This document shows positions 51,580 through 64,000 of a stretch of DNA of 64,000 nt, piece after piece. The notes under the pieces were generated by a model. It was not told the DNA's origin. It was given only the letters and a program-made list of their open reading frames with translations, and did no database searches. The position numbers were made by a program, and so were the translations under genes. Source of the stretch: Gymnogyps californianus. Its lineage: Eukaryota > Chordata > Aves > Accipitriformes > Cathartidae. Numbering within the stretch: the stretch's first letter is position 1; each line of letters starts with the position of its first letter. The stretch spans positions 65,668,020-65,732,019 of the forward strand of contig NC_059471.1 of NCBI RefSeq assembly GCF_018139145.2, written 5' to 3'.

Positions 51580-52200
51580 ACGAGAGACAGTCCGTTAGAG
51601 AGTTTGGAGTTCAGGTCCAGGTTCAGACCTCTGTTTCTGCCGAGGCTGCGTTACAAGGACAGCGCAAAAATTGCAAAGGCATCGTTCTTACTATCTTTTC
51701 TTCGGAGCTCCCTACGATGCCAAACTTGGCTGGAGCCGCCTCGTACTGTTTAGGCCGAGGATTTTTTTCCATCTCGTCGTCCTATGCTCTTTCATAGTCA
51801 GGTTGCCGCCTCCCTGATCCAGACTGAACACTTTTCCCCCGGGAGCTGCTAGCTGTCACCGCTCGCAAGGCGTGCTTTGCCGGGTGTTTTTTTTTTGGGG
51901 GGGGGGGGGGGGGAAGAGGATGTTCCGCAGCGGTGCGCTTCCTCCCGCCGCCACCAGATGTCGGTAGCATCCCTACGGAAAAGAAATCTGCCGGGATGGG
52001 AAACGGGAGCCAGCCCCTGGCAGCTGGTACCTGGGCTAGCAAGGGTAGAGAAGGCACGTTTTTAGACCAATTCTGCGACTCGTCTCAGAACAGAAGGTGG
52101 GTAAGGGAGTCCCAGGGTTTTTTCGAAGCCCTGCTGCTTAGGTGAAGACGCGTCCCAGGCTGGCTGGTTCCTAAACGCCAGCCGCATGGAGGTAAAATCT
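51580..52200. promoter_or_regulatory. CpG-rich block, candidate CpG-island promoter
   Basis: About 35 CpG dinucleotides by hand count lie in roughly 600 bases, with GC content clearly above the flanks. This is the strongest CpG density in the window. Donor-like GGTGGGTAAGG near 52095-52105 and GCAGGTGAGG near 52212-52221 would suit a plus-strand first exon. A T10/G17 homopolymer junction sits in the middle. ORFs on both strands across the block are not recognisable, and the minus-strand proline run is simply the translated G tract. A lncRNA or alternative promoter is the likeliest explanation. Confidence 0.55.
51887..51913 (+). repeat. T10-G17 homopolymer junction
   Basis: Ten T (51887-51896) are followed directly by seventeen G (51897-51913). 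The G run can form a quadruplex on the plus strand. Long G runs are also prone to sequencing length error, so the exact count may be wrong. Confidence 0.85.
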
Positions 52201-55200
52201 GCAACAGAGGGCAGGTGAGGTGATGGCTGCTTTCCCCAGCAAGTTTTGTTCGTGCAAATCCAGGATTTGCCTGTAGGCTTTGCTGAGGAGATGAGTACAG
52301 GAATTGCAGATTTTGAATACAATAGTAATAATTTTGGTTATATGAGTCTGATCACTCTGTGATCAGCCAGGGCTATGCTGCTGAACGTGTGACACAGCGA
52401 CGAAAGGTTAAGGGAACAGAGAGCCACAAAGGTCTTGAATCCAAGGCACTTTATACCTCAGGAGCCTCTAAGCACAAGTCCTTTGTCAAACCGCTCCATT
52501 CTCCACTGCCCTTCTGCTTGGCCCTGAGCATCAAAATGCATTTTTAAAGGAATGTTCTTTTACTTTCTCTGCTTTTGTTCTGAAAGGAGAAGGTCATAGA
52601 CATTAAAGACCTCAAGTCCTGTGGCTAAATCAATGTTGTTCATCTCCTGAATTCCTATTATTGCTTATTTCTTCTTTTTCTGGAATCAAATTCAGTATCC
52701 TCAACCTCCAATTTATGGCTTTCTATTTCTTCTTTAGTGCTTATTTCTCAGCCAGCCTTTCATCCCACCTGATCCCTTCATCCTGCTTTTATCACCAATT
52801 CTTAACTTTTTTATTTTCCTTATCGGGGTTAGCCTGGAATTCTAGACAGGAAACTTGCCTTTACCTGCCTAATTTTTGGATTCTTCTGATCTGAACTTAG
52901 GCACAAAGCTAGTGTTAGAACAGACCAATTTACTTCAGGAGAAAGAGCTGCTTTTGTGTTAAGATTTTGTGTTTAATTCCAGTTACTCTCGCCCCAGTGT
53001 TTTTTGTTTCAACTTTTTCTCTTAAGAAAAATCAAGTTGAAGCAACAAGACATAGAATGCAAATCAGAAGCAGTATATTCTTTTAAATTGTGTAATAGCA
53101 AAAAGCAGCACTAGACTCAACATTTTTAGTTGCTAATATGCTTTTATTCTATGAATTTCTATCAAGAGCTAATATTTAAAAGTGTAAATGAGGGAAAAAT
53201 TAGATTATGTTTGCTATGCGTCTTTTTAATATGCAAAACTGGATGTGAACAGAGACAAATATATATAATTAGATAAATGATTCATTCTTGATGCATTAGG
53301 ATGTGACTTGTGCTTAAATAATTCCAGCTGGAATGATGTCCCTCTCAGTCACGTAGAAAGCAGGAGAAAATGCAGTGGATTAATTTCTTACAGTGCTAAT
53401 GTTCAGCTGATATGAACCGGCATCCCAGACTGCATGCCACTTGAACTGGCCCCTCCTTTCCCCTCAAAAAAAGGTGTTCACTGTCTTTTTTCTTAACAGT
53501 ATTTCCTTGGTATAAAAAGTTAACTCAAGAAAAAAAATAAAAGAAACAAAGGAAAAAAAAGTCACTTGGGGCTCAATGACATCATGTTATGTCATGTGGA
53601 AAGACTGTGGCTGATTATAGTTTAGGGTGCTCAGCTGTAACCTTTCTCCGTACCTGGATGCAGCACAACCAAGTACTGCCCCTTCTGCGGCTGCCTCCAT
53701 CACAGCCTGCTGACAGCAGGTCCATGCCGGCCTCGACGCGTACGAAGGTATTGGTGTGCCTGGACACACAGCGTTGCCCGTGCTGGAGGACATCTGAGGG
53801 TGCTCCTTCAGCACCCATGTGTCTAGGGAGCAGAGGTGGCTGGGGAAACCTATGGAGCTTCAGCTGGAGCCAGTGAATTTCTGGACAGCACTGTACAGGC
53901 AGCCTGCTGACTGTATAAACAGCCCTATATTGGGTATTTTCTGATCTCTGAATGCTAAAGTAGGCTGTTTGAACATTATTTTAACATGGTTTTTGTTTTT
54001 CTCCTTAATGGAGTATTATACACTCCTGCAGCTATTGTGCCTTTGGTTCCACTGCGCTCTGGTGTACAGTGGATGTTTACTTGTCTTTGTTTGAAATAAG
54101 ATATAATTAAATTGGGCACGCGCACTGTCAAACAGCAGTGCTCGGCGGTTTGCAGTCCTTGCAAAATGTGCCAAAACTCATTATTGAGCTAGAAACTGGT
54201 CTGATAGCTACTCCTTTTGTCTCCTTTCTGTTGCACAACTAGGAACCTGTTCAGTGATGCCTTCTGACCTCGATGAGGCGGGGAGATACTTAGGGCCAGA
54301 GGGGGCTGAGATGCAGAGCTTACGTATTCACTCCTGAGTGTTGCAGAGATAACAGATTAAAAAGGGTTTCTGTAGGGGAAAAACACCTTACTCGTCAAGA
54401 CCGGAATGCTTGACAGGACAGATTGATTTGAGTAAAGTTGTTTAGAAGAGAAACTAGTGTGAAAAGCACCTGCAGATCTTAGGGTTTCACCATTCAAAGT
54501 TCTTTCTGTGGTGGAGAGCTCCCACAGACAAGGGTTACAAGATTTCTGGTCAGTCCTCTGCGGTGCTGGAAGCCCCTCAGGCTTGGCTGAGCCCACTCTT
54601 AGGGGGCAGCCAGGGAAACAATGAGACTCCCACCATCAGCCCTTGAATATTCTCAGACCTTCTGGGCCTCCTGCTTCAGCCTGAGAGTATGGGATTCCTT
54701 GCAAGATTTGCTTTGAAGAGATCTTGAAACATCCACATTTTATTGTGGATTGGGGTACATTCGGAGCTCCTTGGCTCACTGCATTTGGCATTAAGCCATA
54801 TTTCCTTATGTAACAGGCAAATCCTTAGCACAGCACACTGTTGAAGGAAATGTCTACTGTCACAACTCATTTCTTAATCCAGGGTGGCTAACTCAGCTCA
54901 GATTAGCTTTGTAGCTAGGCTGGATTTCTTAGGTTTCAGCTCAGGTTGGCAAAGCAAGTTCAAGCCAATAAGGAGGCCTGAGGCTGAAACTGAAATGTTG
55001 CTTTACAGTCTTGAATTGAAAACACGCTTATTGCAATACAGACTTGAAGCAACGATGGTCTCCAAAGCACCTAGCCCTCTCTCCATGACAGCCTCACCCC
55101 TCCAGCGGTATCTCTGGAGCAGAGGTAAACCACGACAAGGGTGCCCATGCTCTGCAAGCAACATAACTGTCTAGCAGAGTCTTTCAGCCCTGCTGGGTCG

Positions 55201-58200
55201 AATTGGATTTATTCTGTGGTTAAGGAGACTTTAGTCCCAGAAAGAATGGCTGTATTTGTCCCAAAAGGTCTCCTATTCAATGACACCACTGTAAAAGATA
55301 TCTTTCTATAATAAATTGAAGTAAACCATAATCAGCCAAGAGCTACTTTCATGTTTATCTTTCTGAAGAGATCTCAGAAAATCTGTCATCAACCACCTTC
55401 ATAATAGGGCATCACATAGTCATTCTCTGTAAATGTTTTAATATAAGAAATCATCAGTGGAAAACAAACAACAGTGCATTGTCCATCTGCATTTTCTGTC
55501 TTCTGGAGCTCTAAAAACATTAAATAAATATTTATTAAATCTAATAATGCTCCTATGAGAAAGTCATACTAAAAAGTTGGGTGGCTTGTTCCACAGAAGC
55601 AGGATGGATGTAATAGGGCACAAAATAGCCTCATGTCTCCTGCACTGTGTGTTTAAAGCAGAATTAATTGCACCAGCTATTTCAAAACCTGGAAATGACT
55701 TAAACTCTGTTTAGAATATTTATATTCTCCATCCATGATATTCTCCAATGAGACAGCACAATCCCAAATGTATTTGCAGATTTTAAATAGCAATATGAGA
55801 TAGTGAAAGTGCAGGTTTTCCCCTTAAATAAAGTATTCAATGAAATATGCTCTGTAGGACACTGACAAGTTGCTTGCAAAGTTACTGGGCTGTGTCTTGA
55901 TCTCCAGCAGCTGCTATAGTTAGACATGCTGTCTCGTGATTTCTGTAGATGTTAGCGATGAGGATAAAGCCAGGCGAGTGATAATACAAGTAACTGTAAT
56001 AAAAACGGACTAGTGGAGGTAGGATCACTGCAAACAGAAGCAATACACACTGTTCAGCTGAGCAAATATCTGTCACGCAATGCAGCTGACACAAGAATAG
56101 CCTTAAGCAATGGGATTAATAAGGTAATCAAACTGTTAAACCATAAAATGGTTAATTCCTGTGATATCTGAATTTGGTTTAACCTGTGAATAGCAGTTAA
56201 TTTTAGAAAAAAGTTCCGTAACAGTGCAGAGTATTTAGGGTAACACTCACTGAAATAAGCATTTACTAGTATATAGAAATAAACAAAAGCGATATTAATT
56301 TTCTTGATGCTTCCCCAGTGTCAATATTTAACATGTTCTATTGTTCTGACATCTGGACCATTAAACAGATAAAGATAATGGGGACTGGAAAAATGGCCAG
56401 CCAAGCTACCCACAAAGTTGGGATATTATGAAATACTGATTACAACCATGATGCCTAAATTTGAATATGTAATCAAGCCTCTGGAGGTAAAAAAAGAAAC
56501 AAAAACCCCAACAGTGACAAAAAACCACTCCCCTCAAAAGAAAGCAACCTCCCCAGAAACTCAGCCCAAAACCTGCATAACTGCATAAGCAAAGAGGAAT
56601 TTGTGTATGCAGTTCTCTACTCATTAATATCAGCTTTTGGAGCATGGTAAGTGTATGTGTTTATTCAGTAAACTAAAACAGACATTTGACTTGGTTGTCC
56701 ACGAGGTCAGTTCACTTCTGCTGCCCTGTGGAAGGCTGTGGGGTAAACAGGGCAGCCATAAGCAATGGAGTGGCGAGCTGTGCGCATGCATTTCCCACGC
56801 AGGACAGAATGGATGGCTCCAGGATGTAAATGCTCTTCTGACAACATGGCTGCCTTGCTCCTCTCTCTCTTTTTACTTCAGGGTCTCTGAAAGATGGACT
56901 CTTTTGTCCTTATGACCTGCTTTATGACTTTACAGTATCTTACACCTACCTTTTCTTTCATTTAGGTACATGCATATGTATGAAAATTTCCTTAACATAA
57001 TGTTGCAAGTGCTTTTAATTCCCTTAGTATGGAGTCCTCCAAAACTCACAACACTAAGGCTCAAGGGTGCAAACTTGATAGTAGCAAAAAGTTACATCCC
57101 TTTTGACTTTTGAATTTTTTGTGATTTATGTCAGTTTCCCAAGTAATTTATATTCTAGGATGTACCTTACATTTTGGTGATCATACCTTTTTAAAAAATA
57201 AGATGAATTCTCACTAAGAATAAACTGAATTGCTTTTAAGGCAGTATTTCTCAGGATGGAAAAACACTTTGAGGAGTTCAGAAGCCTTCAATCAGCTATG
57301 GAGGGATTTACATTCCTTAACGTAAGATTGCTCCATTATAGAGTAAAGGCTGATCCTTGAACTCTGGCTTCATATTTGTAGCTGGGTGCCCCTCCTAAAT
57401 GATGTTGACTGCAGTATTTAATGATACTATCTCTGATTCCCCACTTCTCACTTTCTTTTTTCATTATATGATAGACATTAATATTAGAATGCCATATCAT
57501 GAAGTCAAAGTAATCATAAAGACTGATTTTATAAAACATACAAAGCCTTCTTGCTTCCATACATGGGGGTTTCTAAAATGTGAAAGATCACAAGTGTTTC
57601 AAGAGGGCTTCCAAGTCATATACCTACAAAGAATATCTTGTGTAGATACTTAGACATGTAAGTAAATGCACTCACACAGAATACCAGATCTGAATGGCTG
57701 TCATTTTTGCTTTGCACAAGTATAAAAGACTAACCATTCAAGTCTCGGTGCACTGATTTCATGCTGTCAATGTTGTGTCCACAGTAAACATGGAAATGGT
57801 GAAATAACACGGGTGATATTTAAAATACTTATTTACACAGGAAAGATTGTATGTGGTATGCAAAAGCATGAGTTCGCAGTGAATCAGCTGCTCTGTACTA
57901 ACTCCCATGGATGTTGTTGGCGAGGGCTATACATCCTTACCCCACCTTCAGAACTAGGGCCTTTGTGGGGAGAGCAATATAGACAAACCCTAAGAAGGAC
58001 CGGAAAAAGAAATGTACCTTCACAGTCCAGTGGTCTTGCCAGGATGGCTCTTATCTCCGTCAGAGCTGTCAGCCTCGATGCTCCCTGCCTGCATGGCACT
58101 CACTGCTCATTCTCAGCTCTCACCACTTGGGCTGGGGCTGGTGCTGCTGCACAGAGGACGCCTGGTTCCCGCTGCCGGTGCTGTACGCAGGCACCACGCA

Positions 58201-61200
58201 GCCTGCGTAGTGTCGAGAAGGGGTTTTGGTCTCCGGCTGGAAGCGCAGTTGATTCAAGCCTGTTTTGACACAGTAAAACGTGTTTGTTGTGAAAAGCACT
58301 TACACAGCAAACTGTAATTACGGAGCAGTTAGGTTAATAGTGGAGCCAACGTAACAGGCTTGCTCAATTTGATTTGATCCAACAGCCCAACCTACCCACT
58401 GAACAAACCAGATGAGAACATTCCCTTAACCTTCCTCTTTTATCTTTTTGGGACTTGGTACATTCTGCTGTCTTAGCTCTTCTAAAACCAGTAAGTACCA
58501 GTTTAACTTGAAAGGGGTCTTTTTTCCCTACCTGTCTGCAATGGTGTTACCTGTGGCAAAGTCTCATTTTCTGCCTAAGTTGAGGGAAACAGATTATTGC
58601 CTCAGTTTCCTGCATTTTCAATATGTACATTGGATTTAATGTGTAAATTAATTACTAAACTGGCTCTTATTCTTCCTTATTTTATATTTTGCTGGCTTCT
58701 CAGAACTTTAGCATTGTTTTTCCATGAACCTTTAATAAATCAGTTCTGGCTTTATAAGCTAGTCTTGCAATACAGTCACAAATCTTTTCTCAGATGCCAC
58801 AGGTATGGCTCGCTGCTGTGCTTGTTGCGTGCCTTCATCGCACACCCTGACATGGTGCTGCCTTCACTGTGAGGAAGGGAGGGATGGGGACTGCCCTCTC
58901 TCTTCCTTGTTGGGACTCTTCACTGTCGGGACTCAGGCTGGCGGTGGGGATGGCTAACTGTCTCTGGGAAAGGTGAGGTGCTCTCAAAGATAAGCAGTTA
59001 GCTACTGGTGAACGCAGGGCACTATTTGAGGGGTGGTGGCATCAATTCACAACTAAACGAGAGACTTTTGAGTTGGCTGGAGGAGAGGGCTGAAGAAGCT
59101 GCTTTTGTCCGAGACAGGGAGCCTTGGCTAGGCACTAGTGGAATTTGTGAACTAGATCTGAGAGCCTCGACCTGGGTATTTAGGTGCTGAAAGCACTGTA
59201 TGATTGTGTGTTGAGCAGTGGGCATACCCACCTGGTGTTAAGCTGATGTGAGCTGCCACTTGCCCTGCAGTACTGCAGGGCGAATGTCCGTACCCTCAGC
59301 TACGTCATACCCCCCAGTGAGATTACTATTGGTAAGGGTTAAGAGTCATCCCAGCCCTTAAAGCTACTTTTGGGGATGTCCCCAACTAGGCAATCAGGCT
59401 GTGACAGCTCATGTTTCAAAAAGTAGTAGTGTGCCCTCAGAGCTGAAAATGTAAGTCAGTCATTAAAAAGTAGAGCTCAAACCTTTCAGAGGTTGCTGGT
59501 ATTACTAAGGAAGGGCCACAGTCCATTTGTTTGGTGCCACAGCCACCTCACAGATTGATGAACACGTGCATATTATCATCCCATTTTGAAAGGATGTTGA
59601 CATGGCTGCACCTGTTTTAACTTCTTTTATTTTCTTGAATGTCACAAAATTAAAAGTCATTTACCTTTTGGATCAGTTGTTTAACAAATGTTTACTCCTT
59701 GAGTGAATGACAGGGCATTTTGTCATTTTGTTTGCTCGCTTCTTTTGTTAATGGGTCTACTTTGCACATATGACAATATATGGCTAACTGGTGGAAGAGA
59801 AACTGGAATATAGGCAGCTGGAACAAATGTCTTCCTCACCACATACCTGGGCCTTAAATGACTGCAAACACTTAGATATGGTGAATATTCACCCTGTACA
59901 TCAGCTTTTCAGGAGTGTTAGTACAAGTTAATACTTCTGTCAGTGACACTGAGCTAACCATTAGTGAGAAGATGATGTTCTACTGGCATTCTCTTCTGGA
60001 AGAGGAGTAACAGTATTTGTGGGCACAAAACACAAAAGATGTAATTGTGAACTAGTTGGACAGAAGTACACCCTCAAAGTCATAGTGTTATAGATTCTTA
60101 TCTGTAACAAACATGAATTTAGATGAACATGATGGCTGAAAGCTATCAAAAGAAGACAATAGCATTTTGGTATAAAGCCTTGATAGTCTTGCTTGTGAGA
60201 GTTCTTTTGCCTGGAAATTTTCCAGAAGGAGAGAGGCAAAAACGGCAAAGTAAAAATGTGACTGATGTGGGAAAGGATGCTTCAAGAAATAGGTGGACTT
60301 CAGGTCTGTAAGCTTGCCCGCTACAGTCTGAAGAAGCAGGAATGCCAGGTTAGGAAATTTAATGAAGGGCTGGCCAAGCAAAGGCAGGGCCAGGGTAGTT
60401 TGCATCTGGCTAGCACCACCCTGAGGACTTGTCACAGCATATTAAGTTAAGTACTTTATGTAAAAAATTCAGTAGGCTTATGCAATTCTTTCTTGGTGAT
60501 TGTTTTTTAATTAAAAGTTTTAAAAAATACGTCAGGGATGTTTTTCATGATTGTCTTTGGAAACCTTGTGCTGATGTGTCTAATGTAAGTGTCTATTAAA
60601 TTAGGGGTGTTCATCTTTAAAAAAAAGGCAAACAAAGAAGTGGAGGAGAGAGAGTCAGACAGAGGCTGAAATATGCATGGGGAGGATGGTAAATTCATCC
60701 CTGGTTTACTTATCATTCTTAGTTTTTCATTCAAGTTTGATATTCACAGAATCTACTTGCCCTATACTTTGCTCTTTTTTTTGATTAATCTGTTAGCATA
60801 ATCCTGCTCTTCATTAGACATGAGCTTACATCAATATTTAATTTGATAGAAAAGACCAATGCAGTTGCCCAGGGATCTTGAAATGAGTCAAAAGAGGTCT
60901 ACAGGAAAACTAAAAGAAGAGTGGAAGCAGCATTCCTGGAAGCAGTGTCCTTATGCCTTCCTCCAGTAACAGAGAACTTATTCCAGGTAGTGAATACATG
61001 ATGTGGCAAACGGACTTGTTCCTGGATTTCTTCTGAAATGTCGAAAGCCTTTGCTGATTTTCTGAACTCCTGCTGTATCGCTAAAGCTCTGCCTCTTTCT
61101 CATCTGTGTATGATGCTTCTTTGGTGGTACAGTCAGCATGCTTATTCAGTGCCGTATTAATGTGTGTATGTACGGAGAGAGATGTGCCACTGTGCCTGAA

Positions 61201-62014
61201 GGAGAAAACATACAGCTGGTGTTTTTTCTTCCAGGTTTGCTCCTGGTGTCTGCTTTTGCTTATTCTTCCATCAGCCGCTGTTTTCCAGCCTTTTTTCAGC
61301 CTCCAAGAGCACTGGCTGCCCTGAAACTGTAAACTAATAACTCCATATTCCCTCCTCCTTCCTTCATTAAGTCAGTTTATATAGGACAAGAAAATAAGGA
61401 GGTAGATTTTCTATAGCTTTGAACTTCTGCAGCTACTATTGGACATTTGGATGTTTGGGCACTCAGCACTGCAGAAAATCCTATTTCAGGTGTTTAAAGT
61501 AATCTTTTGTTGCTTTGTTGCTGAGCTGCTTCAAGCTGTGCATAAGGAGATAAACTAGGTGCATATTTTTCAGGAATTAGTAGATTTAAATACAGATCAT
61601 TCCCACAGCCAAGGAAGTAAAATTCAGATGTTTTATATTTGCTACAGTAAGTACATATGTGAGCTTTGAAAAATTGTAAATGTAAGACATAGATAAGTAA
61701 AACAAATCTGTCAGGAAAACAACCTGTACTATACCTTACTTCTACAAAACACATCAAACAGTTTCTTGTATAACACTGGGACTTCAACACTAGTAAATAC
61801 TCTGGTTTACTGGAAATTGACTGTTGATTTAATCATTGTGTTGGTGACTTGCTGCCTGCAGCTTTGGTCTGCCTACACCATTTCTCCTGGCGCCAAGAAG
61901 CGCAGGCAGCCCATTGCTTTCTAATCATCCTTGCTGTGATGTCCGTGCCAGACTACCTGGGGATCCCAAACTGCCACACAGCTATTAACGTGGCTGTGGA
62001 GTAGCCAGTGAGTA
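52201..62014. other. Unique sequence, no gene seen
   Basis: It holds A-rich low complexity near 53525-53562 and two modest CpG clusters, at about 53680-53790 and 58125-58255, without a recognisable exon. ORFs up to 151 codons (57813-58268) show no domain. No transposon is recognised. Confidence 0.45.
53525..53562 (+). repeat. A-rich low-complexity stretch
   Basis: Interrupted A runs (AAAAAAAATAAAAGAAAC and similar). No retroposed body lies upstream, so it is not read as a poly-A tail. Confidence 0.7.
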
Positions 62015-62110
62015 AGTCATGTTATCTCCATTTTACAGATGAGGTGGGCAAGGGAGACAAAGGTGGGTTAAATGACATGCTGAAGGCCATAGAGAAAGTT
62101 TTTGGTTCAG
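62015..62110 (+). mobile_element. MIR-like SINE relic
   Basis: GTTATCTCCATTTTACAGAT, then GAGGTGGGCAAGGGAGACAA and GTGGGTTAAATGACATGCTGAAGGCCATA follow the well-known MIR core: 'TTATCCCCATTTTACAGATGAGG', 'GGCACAGAGAGGTTAAGTAACTTGCCCAAGGTCAC'. It is the clearest MIR match in the window. The ends are approximate. Confidence 0.68.
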
Positions 62111-64000
62111 CCAACTGTTCCTTTGGCTCCAGCCCCAAATATTCACAATGAGACTGTCCGTGCTGGCTCCATATGCCTGCTACAGGTGAACGGGAAAGCT
62201 GGGGCTAGGCATAGGGAATCTCATGCTGGCTTGCAATAATACAATTTTGTTTCTAAACACTTAGCCTGTTGTTTCATAGCTGAAAGGGGCTCGATGTAGC
62301 AAAATAACTGACATATGTTTTAGTTGTTTAGAACCTCTATCCTCTTCCTTGGCACTTGCCCAGAGCTAAGGATGGGTGAATCTCAGCAGTGGTTACCCAC
62401 ACCCTGCTTCCCAGCTTCCAGTACAAATGTGGGGTGAACGGCAAAGATTACATTTCTGTCCCTCGTTTTCTAAATTGGTTTCCTTAGGGCCTGAAACAGC
62501 AGGAGGAAGAACACAAAGTGTGACTCCAAGGTAGTAGGTTCAACCTTTTGGCATGAGGAATATTTTATTTTATTTTTCAGTGAGATTCCACTCAGGTTGT
62601 TTGAACATTTTCTTCCCCTCTGCATTTCTTTATTATGGTTATTTTTAAATATTCTTTGATCATGCTGCCTTAACATTGTTTATCTCACAGAGTGCAGCCT
62701 TTTGTCTCACAAAAGCAGGTTCACTCCCTCCCTGCCTTGACACATGCTGCTGAACGTGGCTGTGTTCTTGCTGTGCAGCGGATCTATTCATGGTTTTATG
62801 AGTGGAAAGGGCTGTTTGCCGTGTGGAGCCCAGCAGGGCTAATAGCATATTTTTTCCCTGAGCTATTATCCCATTGGATTACCACCTGCCTTTTTACTAT
62901 TTTGCAGGCTATTTACATGGTCAGCTGATAAGTGATAGGTAAGCTTACTACTAATTGAGTTCCTTTTTTAGGAGTGCAATTTGGGATGGACAGACCACAC
63001 ATAAGGCATCAAGAATAATTCTCTGGGAGTATGTAGGCTCTGACTCAAGTCACTTATCAGGCTGAACTGCAAACTCCATGTACTGAGTAACTTCAGACAA
63101 CATATTCCCCTCCAGGAAGAAGCTCTATATGACAGAAGGTTCGGGAAAGATGATACCGCCTTGAAGGTACAGCTGACTGCTGCTATAGCTGAGGTTGTAT
63201 AATCACTCAGCTACTCCTCTGTGTCAAAGCACTCAGTTTCCAGGAGCATGCAGCTGTAATTTTCAGTCTTGACATTTACAATCAAAACGTTTTTACGCAT
63301 TTTTTTCAAGTTCACAATCAGCTATGTTTGGTCCCCACTGCTTCCATAGAACATTTGGAGTAGGGGAGGTACTAGTGATAGGCTTCCAAAAAAAGGTTAT
63401 TAGGTTAACCATTATCCAGCCACCAACATTAGAGGCAAACTTTAGGAGCTTCTGCCAAAGACCCACCTAGCCTCAGTCTCCCACTGCTGAGTAGGAAGTT
63501 TACTCCACTCCTTCAGAGCATGGTGAGCAGTGCTTCAGTGGTTAACATTGTATGATAAATGGACTGGTTTTTCCTTAATACAATTACTCACCTGAAGGCT
63601 GGAAAGCTTCACATGTTTATACATCACATCTTTTTGTTTATATGGCATTTTCAGGATGTCCATTCAGAACACAAGCTGTCCTAATCCTTGTATTCAAATC
63701 TGAAATTTGAAGACATCGAAGGCTACTCTCAATAACTTCAGGGTCATTATCCTCATCAACAAAGATAACAACACAGAAAAGTTCCTTAGAGCATATGGTA
63801 AACATTTGGTATGTAGGACTTTTGCTGTAGGACTCTGACCAGTACTTGTTTGACCCAAGTCCTGTCTACTGACCAATCCAAGATCAATCTGTTTGCTCAA
63901 TTAGCCCTCTGTGTAAAGCTGGTGGCTGGCAAGCAAATAGAAGAAATGTTATCTAATATTTGAAGAAGATCATGGCAAGAAAAGAAGAAAAGGGGGAGAA
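62111..64000. other. Unique sequence, no gene seen
   Basis: No exon, transposon or RNA gene is recognised to the end of the window. Confidence 0.5.

Noticed and set aside
51782..52057. Minus-strand ORF with a proline run across the CpG block
   Set aside because: The proline run is only the translated G17 tract; no other protein feature supports coding.
1..64000. CRISPR arrays, tRNA or rRNA genes, bacterial operons, phage or defence systems
   Set aside because: No regularly spaced identical repeats, no cloverleaf-type sequences, and no prokaryotic gene organisation were found. The window is vertebrate in character.

Overview
This window looks like non-coding DNA from a bird nuclear genome. 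The diagnosis rests on the repeats. There is a 5'-truncated CR1 LINE with the avian-style 3' end (ATTCTATGA-like repeats) and an open reverse-transcriptase C-terminus at 14.55-15.03 kb. There are also two LTRs of types I know from bird genomes, at 28.5-29.6 kb and 30.05-30.63 kb. The background is AT-rich and CpG-poor, with no bacterial features, no operons, no tRNA or rRNA that I can see, and no ORF longer than expected by chance outside the repeats. The exact species cannot be read from the sequence. The LTR types suggest a neoavian bird, which is inference from memory of such repeats.

Layout: 0-6 kb is unique sequence with one short LTR relic near 0.93 kb. At 6.2-6.96 kb there is a CpG-rich block with a candidate first exon on the plus strand. 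From 7 to 14.5 kb the sequence is AT-rich and unique, apart from a possible 294-bp element with inverted ends at 12.5-12.8 kb. The young CR1 is at 14.55-15.03 kb, and an older CR1 fragment lies at 20.17-20.38 kb. The two LTRs sit only about 420 bp apart at 28.5-30.6 kb, in opposite orientations. Ancient plus-strand CR1 pieces lie at about 32.4-32.7 kb and 45.9-46.75 kb, and another minus-strand CR1 piece at about 49.9-50.0 kb. MIR-like SINE relics appear near 49.45 and 62.05 kb. A second CpG-rich block with a T10/G17 homopolymer junction lies at 51.58-52.2 kb.

No protein-coding gene can be supported with confidence. The two CpG-rich blocks are the best candidates for promoters (alternative first exons or lncRNA starts). 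The rest is most simply intron or intergenic sequence of a gene-poor region. I found no new molecular system. The most useful leads are the two CpG-rich blocks, the LTR with an internal array of about 50-bp units, and the unassigned 294-bp inverted-end element.
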